Of a stretch of 64,000 nt of DNA, positions 34,201-45,330 are shown piece by piece. Under the pieces are notes generated by a model. The model was not told where the DNA came from. It worked only from the letters and a program-made list of their open reading frames with translations, and did no database searches. How positions within the stretch are numbered: position 1 is the first letter of the stretch; the number at the start of each line of letters is the position of its first letter. Source of the stretch: Cyprinodon diabolis (taxonomy: Eukaryota > Chordata > Actinopteri > Cyprinodontiformes > Cyprinodontidae); contig CM060064.1 in assembly GCA_030533445.1 (NCBI GenBank), positions 38,967,787-39,031,786 on the forward strand. The letters are read 5' to 3'. Position numbers and translations under genes: made by a program.

Positions 34201-34899
34201 TCAAAGTGATGGAAAATTTGTATCGTAATCAATTTGACTGTATGATCTGGTTGAATTGTATCTCAATTTTATCAACTTAAGTTTAGTCAGGATATGTCAT
34301 TTAAAACTTTTATACTTTGTTCACATTATGCCAGATTTTGATGTCTGAGGTCAATGATCAAAATCTACCATTCAGCCTTTTGAACAAGGTTTCTCCATTT
34401 TGTCTTGGGTACATTTGCTCTTTTTTTTCCCTTTATATTTCTTCAAACATTTTTCTTAAGTTTTCTTATGAAAAAGTGATAGTAGTTGTCATTATTTACA
34501 GCCCTGAAAACCACTGCAAAGGATATGCATAGAAGTCAAAATTGTTTTTAGGGAATGTATTCCTCAGTCAGGTAAAATACCCACATTTAATAATGTGTCT
34601 GTTTTTGTTATCTTGATGTGTGCTGTACTCCAAATTTTTGTTCTCCTGTGTTTATCTATTTATGTCTGACTCTGTGGTTTTGACATCTTTGATTTCTTAT
34701 TACCACTTATAAAAAAAAATCTAATGCATTCCCTCTACTTCTGTTCACACTTCACTGGGATTTCTATTTGGACATTATTTTATAGCTAATTCCACTGAGC
34801 CTCAATCATAAACTTAACTGAATGTATAACTCAATAGAAGACATAACCTCGAGATTATTTACTGGAAACCTCCAAATAGTATCATCTGGGCTCATAATG
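34201..34899. other. No gene seen
   Basis: AT-rich; the frame at 34317-34532 is hydrophobic and unremarkable. Confidence 0.35.
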
Positions 34900-35240
34900 C
34901 ACAGAAAGAATGTGCACCTTGACACAGGATGATACCCAACGCTCAATAAATCCTACTGCTGCCGCATCAACACTTGATAAATGGGCACCTCCTCCCTCAG
35001 AAACTCCTGCGCCTCCACCCTGCCCATCCAGCAGCAGCCACTATCAAGGTGACACGGGACATTGCACTTTGTAAGGGATCAGGGCTCTTTATTTTTCATC
35101 ATCACCTCCCTGAAGCCCACACAGATGGGACTAAAGATCTCAAAGGGGATGGGGTTGAAATAATTACTTCAAGGTGACGGCAAACTAAAATAGCTAGCCT
35201 ATAGCAATTGAAAAATGCTATTAATCATGCTAGAGGTTAA
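34900..35240. other. Candidate conserved noncoding element
   Basis: A GC-richer, repeat-free stretch with varied sequence, for example GACATTGCACTTTGTAAGG near 35058 and GGGGTTGAAATAATTACTTC near 35151, the latter with a homeodomain-like TAATTA core. The 67-codon frame 34974-35177 has no family resemblance. Regulatory function is only inferred. Confidence 0.2.
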
Positions 35241-35976
35241 TGGTCGGCAGTATTAGAAATGTTTTAGTTTTTATAATTTTTCTATTTCCCACATCATTCT
35301 TTCCTGCCAGCCCTTAACACATACCATTAAAAACTGAACTTTCTTGGTCATAATCTCAGTTTTCCAGTGCTTCATTTTATTGTGAACAGTTGTAAATATG
35401 TAAAATCCCAAAGGTAGACAGAATAAATCAGCAAGCTTGCCTTCAGTTATTTGTTTTACATTCTTTCATCAGGCACAGTATCGCAGACCAACAATGCTGC
35501 ACAAACACAGCTGCACTGGGATCACAAATATACTGGCTGGTTACACTGCAGCATGCAGAGCCAACAAACTAAAAAATCTAAAAATCTAAGTGTCAGCAGA
35601 ATTTTATATTATCTTTGAACAAACAGAAACAAAAGATCAGCTTACAAGAAAAGAGGAAGTCATGCAGAAAAAGGTCTTGACCATAGAATTAGGAAACTTT
35701 TATTTGTAGGTTCTTTAAACTATTGATCAAAGCCAAGCAGGACCTTTCACATTTAGTAACAGTAAGAAACATACACGTTAAAAGATCTGTGTGTTTGTAT
35801 TATTTTTTGTGAATCTTAGATCTAAAGCTGCCACACTTGTCTTATATATAGAATATGATTCCTCTCTTACCTAAGTGATTTCTTCCATTTTGAACGGATG
35901 TATCAGGCTTTTCAGTTGTAGGAAGGTGATGCCAATAGACAAATAATATCACATATAGGGCAGTTGAACTCATTAA
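35241..35976. other. No gene seen
   Basis: No diagnostic signal. The minus-strand frame 35842-36039 runs into the LTR that follows. Confidence 0.35.
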
Positions 35977-36448
35977 TGTCACGTTCGGTGGATTTAGTTG
36001 TGAACCCAAATCAAAAGAGTCAGGGATGCTTGCTTGCAAAGTTTAATGAAAAAGTAGCAATACAAAATGCTTAGTCCAGAACTGATAGACACAATAACTC
36101 AAGAACCAAAAAACTGAGAGACACTAGGAAGAATCAACCAAAAGAATGACAATGATCCAGCAAAGAATAACTGAACAGGAGGTGTATATATGGGAGACAG
36201 AAGCAATTAGACTAATTAGCTCATAGGGAGCAGGTGTAGACAGAAGTGACTAGAAAGGAGCTAAGGGGAAGGAGGCTGGCACAAGGGGGGATTAGAGAGT
36301 AACTCAAAAAATACAACACTGCTTAAATATAACTCAAAATGGAAAAGAAACCAATGATCAACAAAACACAGAATAGGATAAATCAAAGTGGAAGTGAAAA
36401 CTTAAAAAGAAACTTCAACAGAAGTCCTCAAACGGAACAATCATGAGA
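35977..36448 (-). mobile_element. Solo LTR, family A copy 1
   Basis: On the plus strand it starts TGTCACGTTCGG and ends AACAATCATGAGA. Read on the minus strand it has the look of a fish LTR: a promoter-like CTCCCATATATACACC, the polyadenylation-type signal CATTAAACTTTGC and the end TTTGGGTTCACAACTAAATC just before CGTGACA. Flanks ATTAA (35972-35976) and ATGAA (36449-36453) could be a 5-bp duplication with one mismatch. Related copies lie at 47691-48164 and 56165-56852, all in the same minus orientation. No gag/pol is present nearby. Confidence 0.6.
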
Positions 36449-36874
36449 ATGAAATCTTCCATCTTGTCAAATGTCCTTTGTGAAATACTTCTGAATATTG
36501 CCATTATGTTAGTTTAGCCGCCTTCTAAAATATGAATAGTTGTAGAACTAGCTTTGGAGATTTCCCCCCCGCCCGCCACTCCCCCATTTCCTCTGTTTAA
36601 TACCAATTTTAATTTATAATGTGGAGGGGTTCCTTTTTTTCCCCTCTGTTAAATGACACGTCTTTACCGCCTTAAAGTTGCACCTTGCTGTCTTTCAAAA
36701 AAAGTTGTGTTTCATTAAAAGAAGAGTAATCATAAATAACTTGTAAATAGATGAATGTTAGTGCTCATTTTGGAGCACAAGGTCATGGTATAAACTCACA
36801 AAACATTACAAAAGCTACACTTTTATTTGTCCGTTTTAATATCATGGCCACTGTTACCAATTAGGCACAAACCT
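36449..36874. other. No gene; C-run
   Basis: A C/G-rich run (CCCCCCCGCCCGCC at about 36565) is the only noteworthy sequence here. Confidence 0.4.
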
Positions 36875-36953
36875 GCCCTAATGTACACGCTCAATACTTC
36901 ACAAGTGTCATGAGGAAAGTCCATCAATAAGTATTGGGTGTGTACATCAGGGC
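36875..36953 (+). other. Hairpin with 25-bp stem and 29-nt loop, miRNA-precursor-like
   Basis: The arms 36875-36899 (GCCCTAATGTACACGCTCAA and 5 more) and 36929-36953 pair along their full length. There is one A-C mismatch and two positions that pair as G-U if transcribed from the plus strand. On DNA the arms differ at three of 25 positions. The size and loop fit a microRNA precursor, but a decayed palindromic MITE would look similar. I do not recognise the arm sequence as a known microRNA. Confidence 0.35.
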
Positions 36954-37639
36954 GGCATCTTGTCCTGCCCCTTGGTGCCCGTCAGACCCCACTTTATGCT
37001 TGTCATTTCCCTTCAGTGTCCCTTTTCAGGCACATTAACGGACATAGAGTGATAGTTTTACAGGCAGCAAGTGAATAAACTAAACTTACACTATCAGACA
37101 CTGTTGTATCAGTGTTTCTCTTAACTGTGTTGTTTATGTTACAAGATAGACTTGATTCCAATAGGTATATGGAAACAGCAGTAGACTGACTTTAAAATGT
37201 AGATAAAACACTGAGATTTTATCTAGATATTATAGTATATCCCACCGAGTTCTTTCCCTTGAAATACATATAGGACACCAGCGGGTTTTGGTGATTTATG
37301 CAGACTCAGTTTGAGAGGTTATTTTAGAAGGAATTTGCTTAAAAGAAAAACAAAAAAACAAGAAATACTGTTCTTAAAGAACATTATTCTCAGTATCTCT
37401 GACGCTACAGCTGTACATAGAATAACAATGTTCTTTTGCCTGATATCCTTGTCTCATTTTAGGCCTATAGGGTTAAACTGATTCAAAATGCGTCCTTTTG
37501 CTCATTGTCCAGTACTTTTATCTTTATAGGGAATTATTTTGCTCAGTAGTGTAGAATTTCAATTATGGACAGTATGTTTTGCAGCGGTTGGAGCGTACAC
37601 GCTTCTTGTACAGTTTACTGTTGAGGTTATGAGCAGTTT
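36954..37639. other. No gene seen
   Basis: No diagnostic signal in this AT-rich segment. Confidence 0.35.
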
Positions 37640-37830
37640 AAGTCTATGAAACTGCTGACCCCTCTCACTACAACATAAACACTCAAACCACCTCATCCTC
37701 CCCAAGACTGAGCTAAGCACCATGGGCGATTGTGCTTTCTGCTCTGTTGCTCCTCGGACCTGGAATGCCACTTTAGCATTATCATACCTTAACAAGACCT
37801 GTTTCAGCTGTATAAATAAACACTTTCTTC
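37640..37830 (+). pseudogene. LINE ORF2 C-terminal fragment (L2-type)
   Basis: The translation around 37700-37770 gives LSTMGDCAFCSVAPRTWNAT, close to the LKTKGDRAFSVAAPRLWNSLP block near the C-terminus of L2-type non-LTR retrotransposon ORF2 proteins. It continues LALSYLNKTCFSC in place of the usual ...FKSLLKTHLF. Upstream and downstream parts are missing. The minus-strand frame 37559-37795 is its antisense. This is a dead fragment. Confidence 0.65.
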
Positions 37831-40800
37831 TACAAGTACATTATTCTGTTTAAATTTACTACAATTTATTTAACAGGTTTAGCCACTTTGTAATAAAAAA
37901 ATCCCTCCATTTAATGACATGATATCAATTTTTTGGCTTTGGTGAGCAAGATTTGGCCAGAAGGCCAGAGGACAAGTCTGACTCATAGGATATGCAGCAT
38001 AAAATGTGGCTTACTATTTCTACAGATCTGTATGCTTTATGTGATTTTAAGGAGTTGACCTAATGCCTTTATAGCCATTAGCACTCACCTGATGTGGGTC
38101 CTAAAAGCAAATGGTGCAAGGCATTTCAACGTTAAAGGTGGCACAATGTAAAATTTCAGCAATTTCAGTTTTAAAACGGTTTAATGTTTTTCATTAATCT
38201 GAAGCTCCTTTTAACAATATTAACTGATGGGAAGTGTTTGTTTCTACAATAGTAGTTCTGAAAAACTAAGGACTAGAATATTTAAGTTGTACCCAGATTC
38301 AATGCTTCTCATCTTTTGAGCTCAAAAGTGGTAAAATAAAAAAATTATTATTCATTTGTTTCACAAAAAGACATACATCTATGAATGCCACATATAATTG
38401 TTTATAATTTTTTTGCACATTTTCCTGAAAAAATAGAAACACCAGAAAGGCATCTAATCCTGATAAATACACATATACAGCACAGTCCAATTAAACATTT
38501 CTTAACACCATCATAATGCTGTTTTTAAACCTTTATCATTTATACTTATACACCACCTTGCCTTTTGAGTACTGAAGAGAATAAATAAGTATAGAAAATC
38601 AGGGATAAATAGAACATCCCAAAATGCAACTATGCCCTGCTTCATGATACAGTGAACAGTGCAAGAATCTAATTTAAAGGACTTTTCAAAAAAATGTATG
38701 TTGCTGTGAAATGAGAAAAGTAAATGTGTTTTACTAATGACAAGACAAAAAGACCAGTTTGCAAATGAAAAAGAATGTTAGCATTTTTATGTTGGCATAC
38801 ATTTTTTTTTTAATTATTCTTTCAAAAATTATCTGAAGGACTTGTAAAAACACCCTCTAAAATAACAAGCCCAGAGATCTCTTTTAGTGGTTGCATGCAG
38901 TGTCCCGGTATAATTTGTGCTTAATTTTCAGTCACATCTTGGGCATTTAACATTCTTGTGCTGCAACGTCCTGCTGTTGTGAGGTGCAAGTACAAAACTG
39001 TGTGTACTTTTCTAAAATAATTTAAAAATTCTTGCAGTTTAAACCTAGTACCCTGACTGTTCAAATTTTCTTTTTTTTAAAGATTGTTGTTTCAATGAGA
39101 AAAAGGTCCTTTGAAACACAAAGTGGAAGAGTGGTTTCTTAACTTTAAAGCAATAAACAGAATGAAATATGACGCTGTCCAGCCTGAAAATAAGCGAATA
39201 ATATGAGCACTGCTGTGGCAGTCCTCAGGGAGGCTACAAGCTTTTATCAAGTCTTTTATCAACAGTTCATAAAATAGGGGAGTCCTGTTTCTTCATGTCG
39301 TCACATTATCAATTGTGCACAGTAGCACAAACAATGGATGAATTTAATATATAGGAAAATTTAGAGGGGCTTCAAATATTTTTTTTTCCTGTGGATCTGC
39401 ACCTCAGTAGCAAACCAGGCACAAAACAATCTTGTTTTCCACCTTGATGTAGTGATGAACGTAGCATTTCCCTCAAACCTTATCTGAAGGAGCACTGTAG
39501 GATATTCAATATCTGCAAACATATAACCAGAGAAACGTGACAGCACTTTTATACCTGACTGAGTTTCATCCATTATCAGAAAAACACAGAAAATGGGTTT
39601 AAACTCTGTTGGGTTTGTTCCAATTTCACCTGATAAACACTTTGTACCCAGAGGATGGATGAATTTGTTAAATTCCAGTTTTATTGTAATATTTTGCATA
39701 TAGAAAGGATTGTTGTTTCACTTCTTAAATGGAAAGAAGTCACTTCTTAAATGGAAAAAACACATCCATAGCTATTTCATGGTAACTTCTTACCCTAAAA
39801 ACAGGAGGTTACAGAAGAGACGTTTGCTCATTCATCAGCAGAGGAAATGTGGAAAATGCAATCTTACTCTTTTTTCATAAATTATAAAGCAAAGTTTCCT
39901 AGCAAAGTGCAACTTTATGTTTCAGTCAGTAAGTTTTATATCACATACCAAAAATGATTGCCTTCCAAATATGTCTGTTTTAGCTTTTTTTTTTTTTTTT
40001 TTACATTAAGTAGATAATTTATTGTCTTTTCTGTGTCCTGTTTTGCCAACATAGCTCTGGGAATATGTCCCAGAGCTAGATGATAGTGTAATAGATTTTC
40101 TTTCACAAGAAGACCATTGACTATTGCCATAAGGTTCTGTTTGGTACTTCTATATGAAACTTTATTGAAAATGATTTAGGGAGTAAAATGATCTAGAATT
40201 GACATAGATATGGAAAGGTAGTTAAGAAAGAAGGGGATAAGAACTCAAGGGAGAGAGAAAGAGATACAAACGAGAAAGAGTGAATTCTCAGCACATAACA
40301 GATATTTAAAATGAATCGAGGAGAAGATCCTGTTTTATTTTTTGATCAGTTGTCCATTTGTTACACATATTCTGCCCCATGACTGATGTCATATTTTCTT
40401 GTGTAGAGCAACATCTCTATGAACATCTCTCTAAGGCTGCTTTCACACTGCAGACCTTAATGCAAAATTGCTATTTATTTTGGGAAATCTGATTGTTTGT
40501 GTGGTCCTTCACATTTCCAAATATATAGGAATTGTTTGTGATCTCCCGTGTGAACTGCATTCCTACAGCTTAACTGACCATTAAATGAGCATTGTCTGTG
40601 TTTACAGAAGTAAACATGCATGGTAGTGCTGCAGCTCATCCAGTGATCTTTTATTCTTTTCAAATCAGAAAGCATGAGTTTCTCTCTGTTGTTTATTTGT
40701 CAAGAAGATATCTGTTCCTCACACTATCATCATTTACCCGTTTCCTGGCGCTGCCAACAGCTGGTATGCTGCCTACTGAACCTCTCTGATGGAAATAATC

Positions 40801-41984
40801 TAAGGCCATAACTTGGTGAAGGAGTGGGAGCATTATTTATTTATGTCCTATCTTTTCTGTCAGTATATGAGCTGGTGGCTCTTCAATCTCCATGCTGATG
40901 TTTAACCTCTGCAGACAGTCGTTCATTTACTCCTCGTGTGTAGCATTTTTTATTTGTCAAAAGCTTCTATCAGTCAGGACAAAATAATCAAGTATATTTT
41001 TGAATTTATCTTCAGTTTCTTAATATCATGGAGTAAAATTCTTTGAAAATGTTAAAAGTTGCTTTATTTTCTATCAAAGTGCACTTATGAATTTAAATAT
41101 TTCAGCAGTTTAATTGGGCTTTCAGTCTAGAAAAGAGATGGAGCTTTGTTGAATAAATAAAGGCAAGATGTCCTAGTTACAACCATAAAGGAGATTGAAT
41201 GCCTATAAACATTTCAAAATAAGCCGATCCAGTCATATCACAATGACTGAGAAAGAGAAAGGAAACCAAAACACCTGACGATCGTAAAAGACAAGTGGGA
41301 ATAAATGGGCAGAATAAGCAGTCTGGATGGGGGGAGACTGCTGATGAAAGGCTGTTTAATGACTTATCTAAACCCTGAAGTAGATAACGGGGTGGAGAGA
41401 GCCTACAGCTTCACACCTGCCAAAAAAAAAATCTCTGTGTAATCTTTATGTATAGAGCATGTTTTAAAACGAGAGAAATAAAACACTTCCTCATAAATTT
41501 CTGAAGTTATTTCGTAGAACATTATAAAAAAAGCCAAAAAGAAGGACAGTTTTTGCATTACTCAAGTAAAAATAAAGAAAAAAAGCTGTGTATTTAAACA
41601 TCTTTTAAAAAGTTTGTGCGCTCTGAAATAAATCAGGAACATGAGATATTTCAAAAAGACGAATTTGAAATTACGTCATTTTGTGTTTACACCATAGAAC
41701 ATCTCGAACCGTCTGTTTGCTTCACGTCCTCAGCTTGATGATAGCAATGTAGAAACCTTTGACACTTTCTATGTGACGTTTTAAATTGGATTAAGACTGC
41801 ACAACTTAAAGAATAAAACAGGTCAGAAGAATTCAGTTTGGTTACAGGCTTAAGCATTATGCTCACCATTGCTCTTGATGGAAGGTAAGGTAAGTTAAAT
41901 TTATTTAATAATTATTGCATTCCATTAAGCTCTTAATTATTTTAGTAGCCATTTTATGTGTTTATGTAAGAAAGATCTTGACAG
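37831..41984. other. Long stretch without recognisable genes
   Basis: About 4.1 kb, AT-rich. It contains a 22-bp tandem duplication (CACTTCTTAAATGGAAAGAAGT-type unit, 39719-39759), a poly-T run at about 39987-40002 and a perfect hairpin at 40052-40078. The 112-codon minus-strand frame 39361-39699 has a protein-like composition but no family resemblance or exon context. CTTTCACACTGCAGACC near 40440 resembles the end of a common fish MITE. Confidence 0.4.
40052..40078. repeat. Perfect hairpin, 11-bp arms
   Basis: TAGCTCTGGGA (40052-40062) and TCCCAGAGCTA (40068-40078) are exact reverse complements around a 5-nt loop. No T-run follows in a way that suggests a function. Confidence 0.7.
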
Positions 41985-42185
41985 TTTATGCTCGCTTCAG
42001 AGTGCTGCAGCCAGGCTCTTAAGCAACACATGAGAGAGGCCAACCATTACAACAGCTGTAATCTTTTTACATTAGCCACCATATGATTCCTTAAAATATT
42101 CAAGTCCTCAGGTTTAAAGCCCTGTTAGTCTGAGATCATCTGTTCAGAGGCTGCTATGGCTCCATGAATGCACTTTGAGTCCATA
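41985..42185 (+). pseudogene. LINE reverse-transcriptase C-terminal relic (L2-like)
   Basis: GAGTGCTGCAGCCAGGCTC reads QSAAARLL, followed by SNT, a stop, ERPTITTAVIFLH, matching the LLQSAAARLLTNTR...ITPVLxSLHWLP block of L2-like ORF2 proteins. Further on, GTCTGAGATCATCTGTTCAG reads SLRSSVQ, as in the later LRSSxxxLLVVPRT block. Stops and indels break the frame. Short, old fragment. Confidence 0.5.
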
Positions 42186-42379
42186 GGGGACAATTCATAT
42201 AGTACCTTTGGCGCCAGTTTGTAAAAGGCATCTGCATCTTTGCGCTGACTGAGTTATCAAGATGAGCTTTCAATTATTTCTGTCTGTTTAAATATATTTT
42301 CTGCTTCATCTTATTTTGAATCTGGCATAGAGATTGCAAGAAGCATTGGATAAAAAATCTATACTGGGAAAGTGATATG

Positions 42380-43304
42380 CAGTGGAATCCGCATATAGTG
42401 TTTACAGATATAGTAATCAACCGCTTATATAGATCAAAATGCTTGGGACAGAATCATTTCTATACAAATGCTGTTTAATTCATTTGTTTAAAGTAATCAA
42501 GAATCATTTTTGGCCATTTTATGAATGTAAACGTGCAAAAATAATTTCAGAATTACCTACTTATGTTATTTTTTTACTCCCATGATTCCTATCTGGGCAT
42601 CTTCTTCTGCCTAGCTAGCTCGGAGGTACAAGAGCACTTTGGTGCAGTGCTGTACGCAGCAAGGATAGGGAGGAGGATGATGAAGAAGTGGAAACTGTTT
42701 TCCCTTCCAAACCTGAGATGAGGAATGCAGTTTGCATTTTAAAGACTGGTCTCCTGCTTGTTAGTTTCAAAAACTTTGACCTTTTACATTGTTTTTAGAA
42801 AGAAGTGAACTCGGTGTTGGACAACATTCTGCTCCATGGAACCATGGATACATATGTTAAGTGATTTCTTAATGCGGCGCAGCAGATCCGCAACACTAAA
42901 CAGAGGTAGACTAGCTTTAATTTTCTGTAGCCTTTGCAGTTATTTTCTATGCCGTTGTTCTATAAAACCGTTTGTTTTCAACTTTATTTTCAGACATGTT
43001 AAAAAAATGCACTGACGGCACAGCAGAGCCAACGCACAGCACATAATAAGTTACGTAGGCTACCAGAGTTATGTCTGCACACAGCGCAGTATATTGTAAT
43101 TAAACTTGCATGGTACTGTAATAAAATTCAGTAAATGCAGAAGCTATCCATTTCATTTCATTTTTCTCATTGAAAAGATGAGATTCAATTATTTTCGGCA
43201 TAAAAAATAAGTGAAATAATGATAAATTTGGTTTTAGTAATCAACCGCTTATGGTGTTCAAATTGGCTCTGGACCAATGTGACCACTATAAGCAGATTCC
43301 ACTG
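42380..43304 (+). mobile_element. pogo/Tigger-like transposon relic
   Basis: Left end CAGTGGAATCCGCATATAGTG and right end (reverse complement) CAGTGGAATCTGCTTATAGTG are terminal inverted repeats. TAGTAATCAACCGCTTAT occurs inside both ends. Flanks are TG and TA, so a TA duplication with one change is possible. The 925 bp is too short for an intact element (usually over 2 kb). It retains only the end of the transposase gene (42670-42864). This is an internally deleted pogo/Tigger-like copy of the Tc1/mariner superfamily. Confidence 0.75.
42670..42864 (+). pseudogene. Tigger-like transposase C-terminus with one stop
   Basis: One continuous frame of 65 codons reads EEDDEEVETVFPSKPEMRNA, VCILKTGLLLVSFKNFDLLH, CF, a stop at 42796-42798, then KEVNSVLDNILLHGTMDTYV, K and a TGA at 42862. 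An acidic stretch, then a PSxxEMxxAxxxLxxGLxxxxxNFDLLHxFExxV block and a final TxxxYF-like end is the C-terminal pattern of Tigger/pogo transposases as I recall it. The DDE catalytic core and the DNA-binding domain are missing. There is no frameshift across the fragment. Confidence 0.65.
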
Positions 43305-44278
43305 TACTATTAAGGCAGAAAAGGTGCCCTCTCTGAACCACATATAGGTTGGTTACTGTTTCAGACTGAAGTAAATCTAAAAAGCAAAATATCTTTCTTA
43401 AGTTTTTAGAAAGATCATATTTACAAAATTGAGAGAAAAGGTTCAAGTATTTTCAGATGCATGTGCACACAATGCCACACCAAAGCCCATCACCTGCATT
43501 AAAATGAAATCTTATGAAAATAGTGAGTGGTGCTTCCTCCTCTACAGAAAATCTGAAACTAATGGTACACCAGCAGAAACCTCCCTTATTTGTAATGAAG
43601 GTTTGCAGATTGTGAGAAAAGGTCATAACATTGTTATAGTAGGAGATAAGAATAAAAAGGAAAAAAAACAAAACATTTCATGAGTAATTAGAATATTTGG
43701 TAGTCTTCAGCTACCAGTGCTAAGAGGATAGAGAATCACTCAGAGGCCTTGGTGACCTGATCCATGTTTAAAGTGTTGATGACGCAATATCAATTTCATA
43801 AAATTTTGCATTAAAATCATGCTGCAGGATACAATAGGTGGTTCTAAATTATTATGAATCAAACAGGCTTATTTTTAACGCAAATATCCCACATTTAGTA
43901 GTGCCCATCAGCACTCTGATTAATAGCTAGTAAAAACTGTGGTGACATCAGAGGGAGAACACTTTAGAGCTGACTCAACACTCTACATTGGAGAGGGATG
44001 GAAACGTTGTTGGTTGTTCAAGAACATCTAGTCTGGATTTGGTTTGCGTGGTGGAACCATCAGCCAAGTCAAGCTCAGGGGAGGGTAGTGATGCATAGGA
44101 ATATGGAGGCTTCATATCTTATAGGTCAGAACCTGACATTGGGAGGAACCCACCCACAGCTCTAAATCCAAGTGGTTTTTCATTATTAGACTTCTGTGCA
44201 AGTCATGTATTGTCCATAAAGAGCACGAAGTCCAGGTATAAGGATGCCCAACGGTGCACTTGGCACCTGGATATGGTG
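43305..44278. other. No gene seen
   Basis: The opposing frames at 43429-43683 and 43453-43671 lack splice or start context and resemble no family. Confidence 0.35.
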
Positions 44279-44738
44279 AATGAAAAGGAAACTTGTAAAC
44301 ATATTTTTAATGTTTACATATTTCTTATGCAGGAATGCCCTAAAATTTTGAATTTTGGTGGACAGATAAATGCCTAGAATTACCTCCCTTGTCGCAGGAG
44401 CGTGCATCGCCCTAAAGTCTCGTACATTGATGAGAACAGGGATTGAAATATTAATAAAAAAGGGAACTTTTAAACATATTCTTAATGTTTTTCTCAGAAA
44501 TTATATAGAATGGTGTTAATAGTAAAACCGGGAAATACTATCCACTAAGCAGAGAATATATTCATTAGACACTGACATAGACTAAAACGTGTCACCATAC
44601 AAGTAAAATACGTATTCATTTGAATTTATCTGTCCACCAAAACTCTCAATCTTAGGGTATTCCTGCATAAGAAATATGAAAACTAACAAGATATTAAAAA
44701 AGTTCCCTTTTCGTTAATATTTCAATCCGTTTTTTATC
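44279..44738. mobile_element. Inverted-repeat element with three related arms
   Basis: Arm A (44311-44375, with TTTCTTATGCAGGAATGCCC and TTTTGGTGGACAGATAAAT) is the near-exact reverse complement of 44625-44690 (arm C). The sequence GGATTGAAATATTAATAAAA at 44441 (arm B) is inverted relative to TTAATATTTCAATCC at 44716-44730. GGAAAC...AAACATATTTTTAATG at 44285 repeats at 44465 in direct orientation. This suggests a palindromic MITE, partly duplicated or with a second copy nested beside it. No coding content. Confidence 0.65.
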
Positions 44739-44939
44739 TCTCCTTCTCTTTGAGCTCCACATTGTATAGTTCTCAAGTTGTATGGTTTGCTGGTGTTTAT
44801 CTTTTTAGCTCTGTTCTTTCTGACAAATATTAAAACTAAGAGTTTACATCCATCCTCCTTTTGGGAATAACAGCACTTTCTGCAGGGAATCAGTTCTGAT
44901 TAAGTTACCACTGGAACCCAAAGTACATCACAGAAAAGT

Positions 44940-45330
44940 AATAGTAAAAGTACTGGCGGTACTCTTCCTTAGAGATAGTGTTGGTAGCTTGGTCATTAAA
45001 AAGAGAGGCTTGGAGTAGAGCCGCTTCTCCTTCACATTGAGAGGAGTCAGTTTGCGTGAAATTTTTTTTCAGAGGCCCCTAAATGCCTCCATAGGAAGGC
45101 ATGTCCCACCAGGAGGAGGCTCAGGGAACAACCCCAGGTGCAATGGAGGGACTATGTATCTCTGCTAGCCTGTGACTTTCCCCAGCAGGGCAGGAGGAGG
45201 TGTCTGGGGAAGGAAATGTCTGAAACTGCTAGCGATCTGCTCCTGGAAAAAGCAGAAGACGATGACGATGGTTGTTTTCTGGCTGAAATTATAATATATG
45301 ATATGCTTTGTGATCTAGATGCCTTCTAAT
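44940..45330 (+). pseudogene. RTE-like LINE ORF2 C-terminus, copy 1
   Basis: GTACTCTTCCTTAGAGATAG to GGTCATTAAAAAGAG corresponds to the SLRDRVRSSVIRE block. GTAGAGCCGCTTCTCC to TTGAGAGGAGTCAG gives EPLLLHIERSQ. CATGTCCCACCAGGAGGAGG then encodes the RPTGRRP-like linker, and the frame from about 45130 reads QVQWRDYVSLLACDFPQQG (usual form RTRWRDYVSxLAWERLG). After that it degenerates into LGKEMSET... This is the 3' part of a fish non-LTR element, which I associate with the RTE group. Frame breaks show it is dead. The related fragment at 62100-63090 comes from the same kind of element. Confidence 0.7.

Noticed and set aside
39361..39699. 112-codon minus-strand frame
   Set aside because: Reasonable composition but no homology I can recognise and no splice context; not enough to call a gene.
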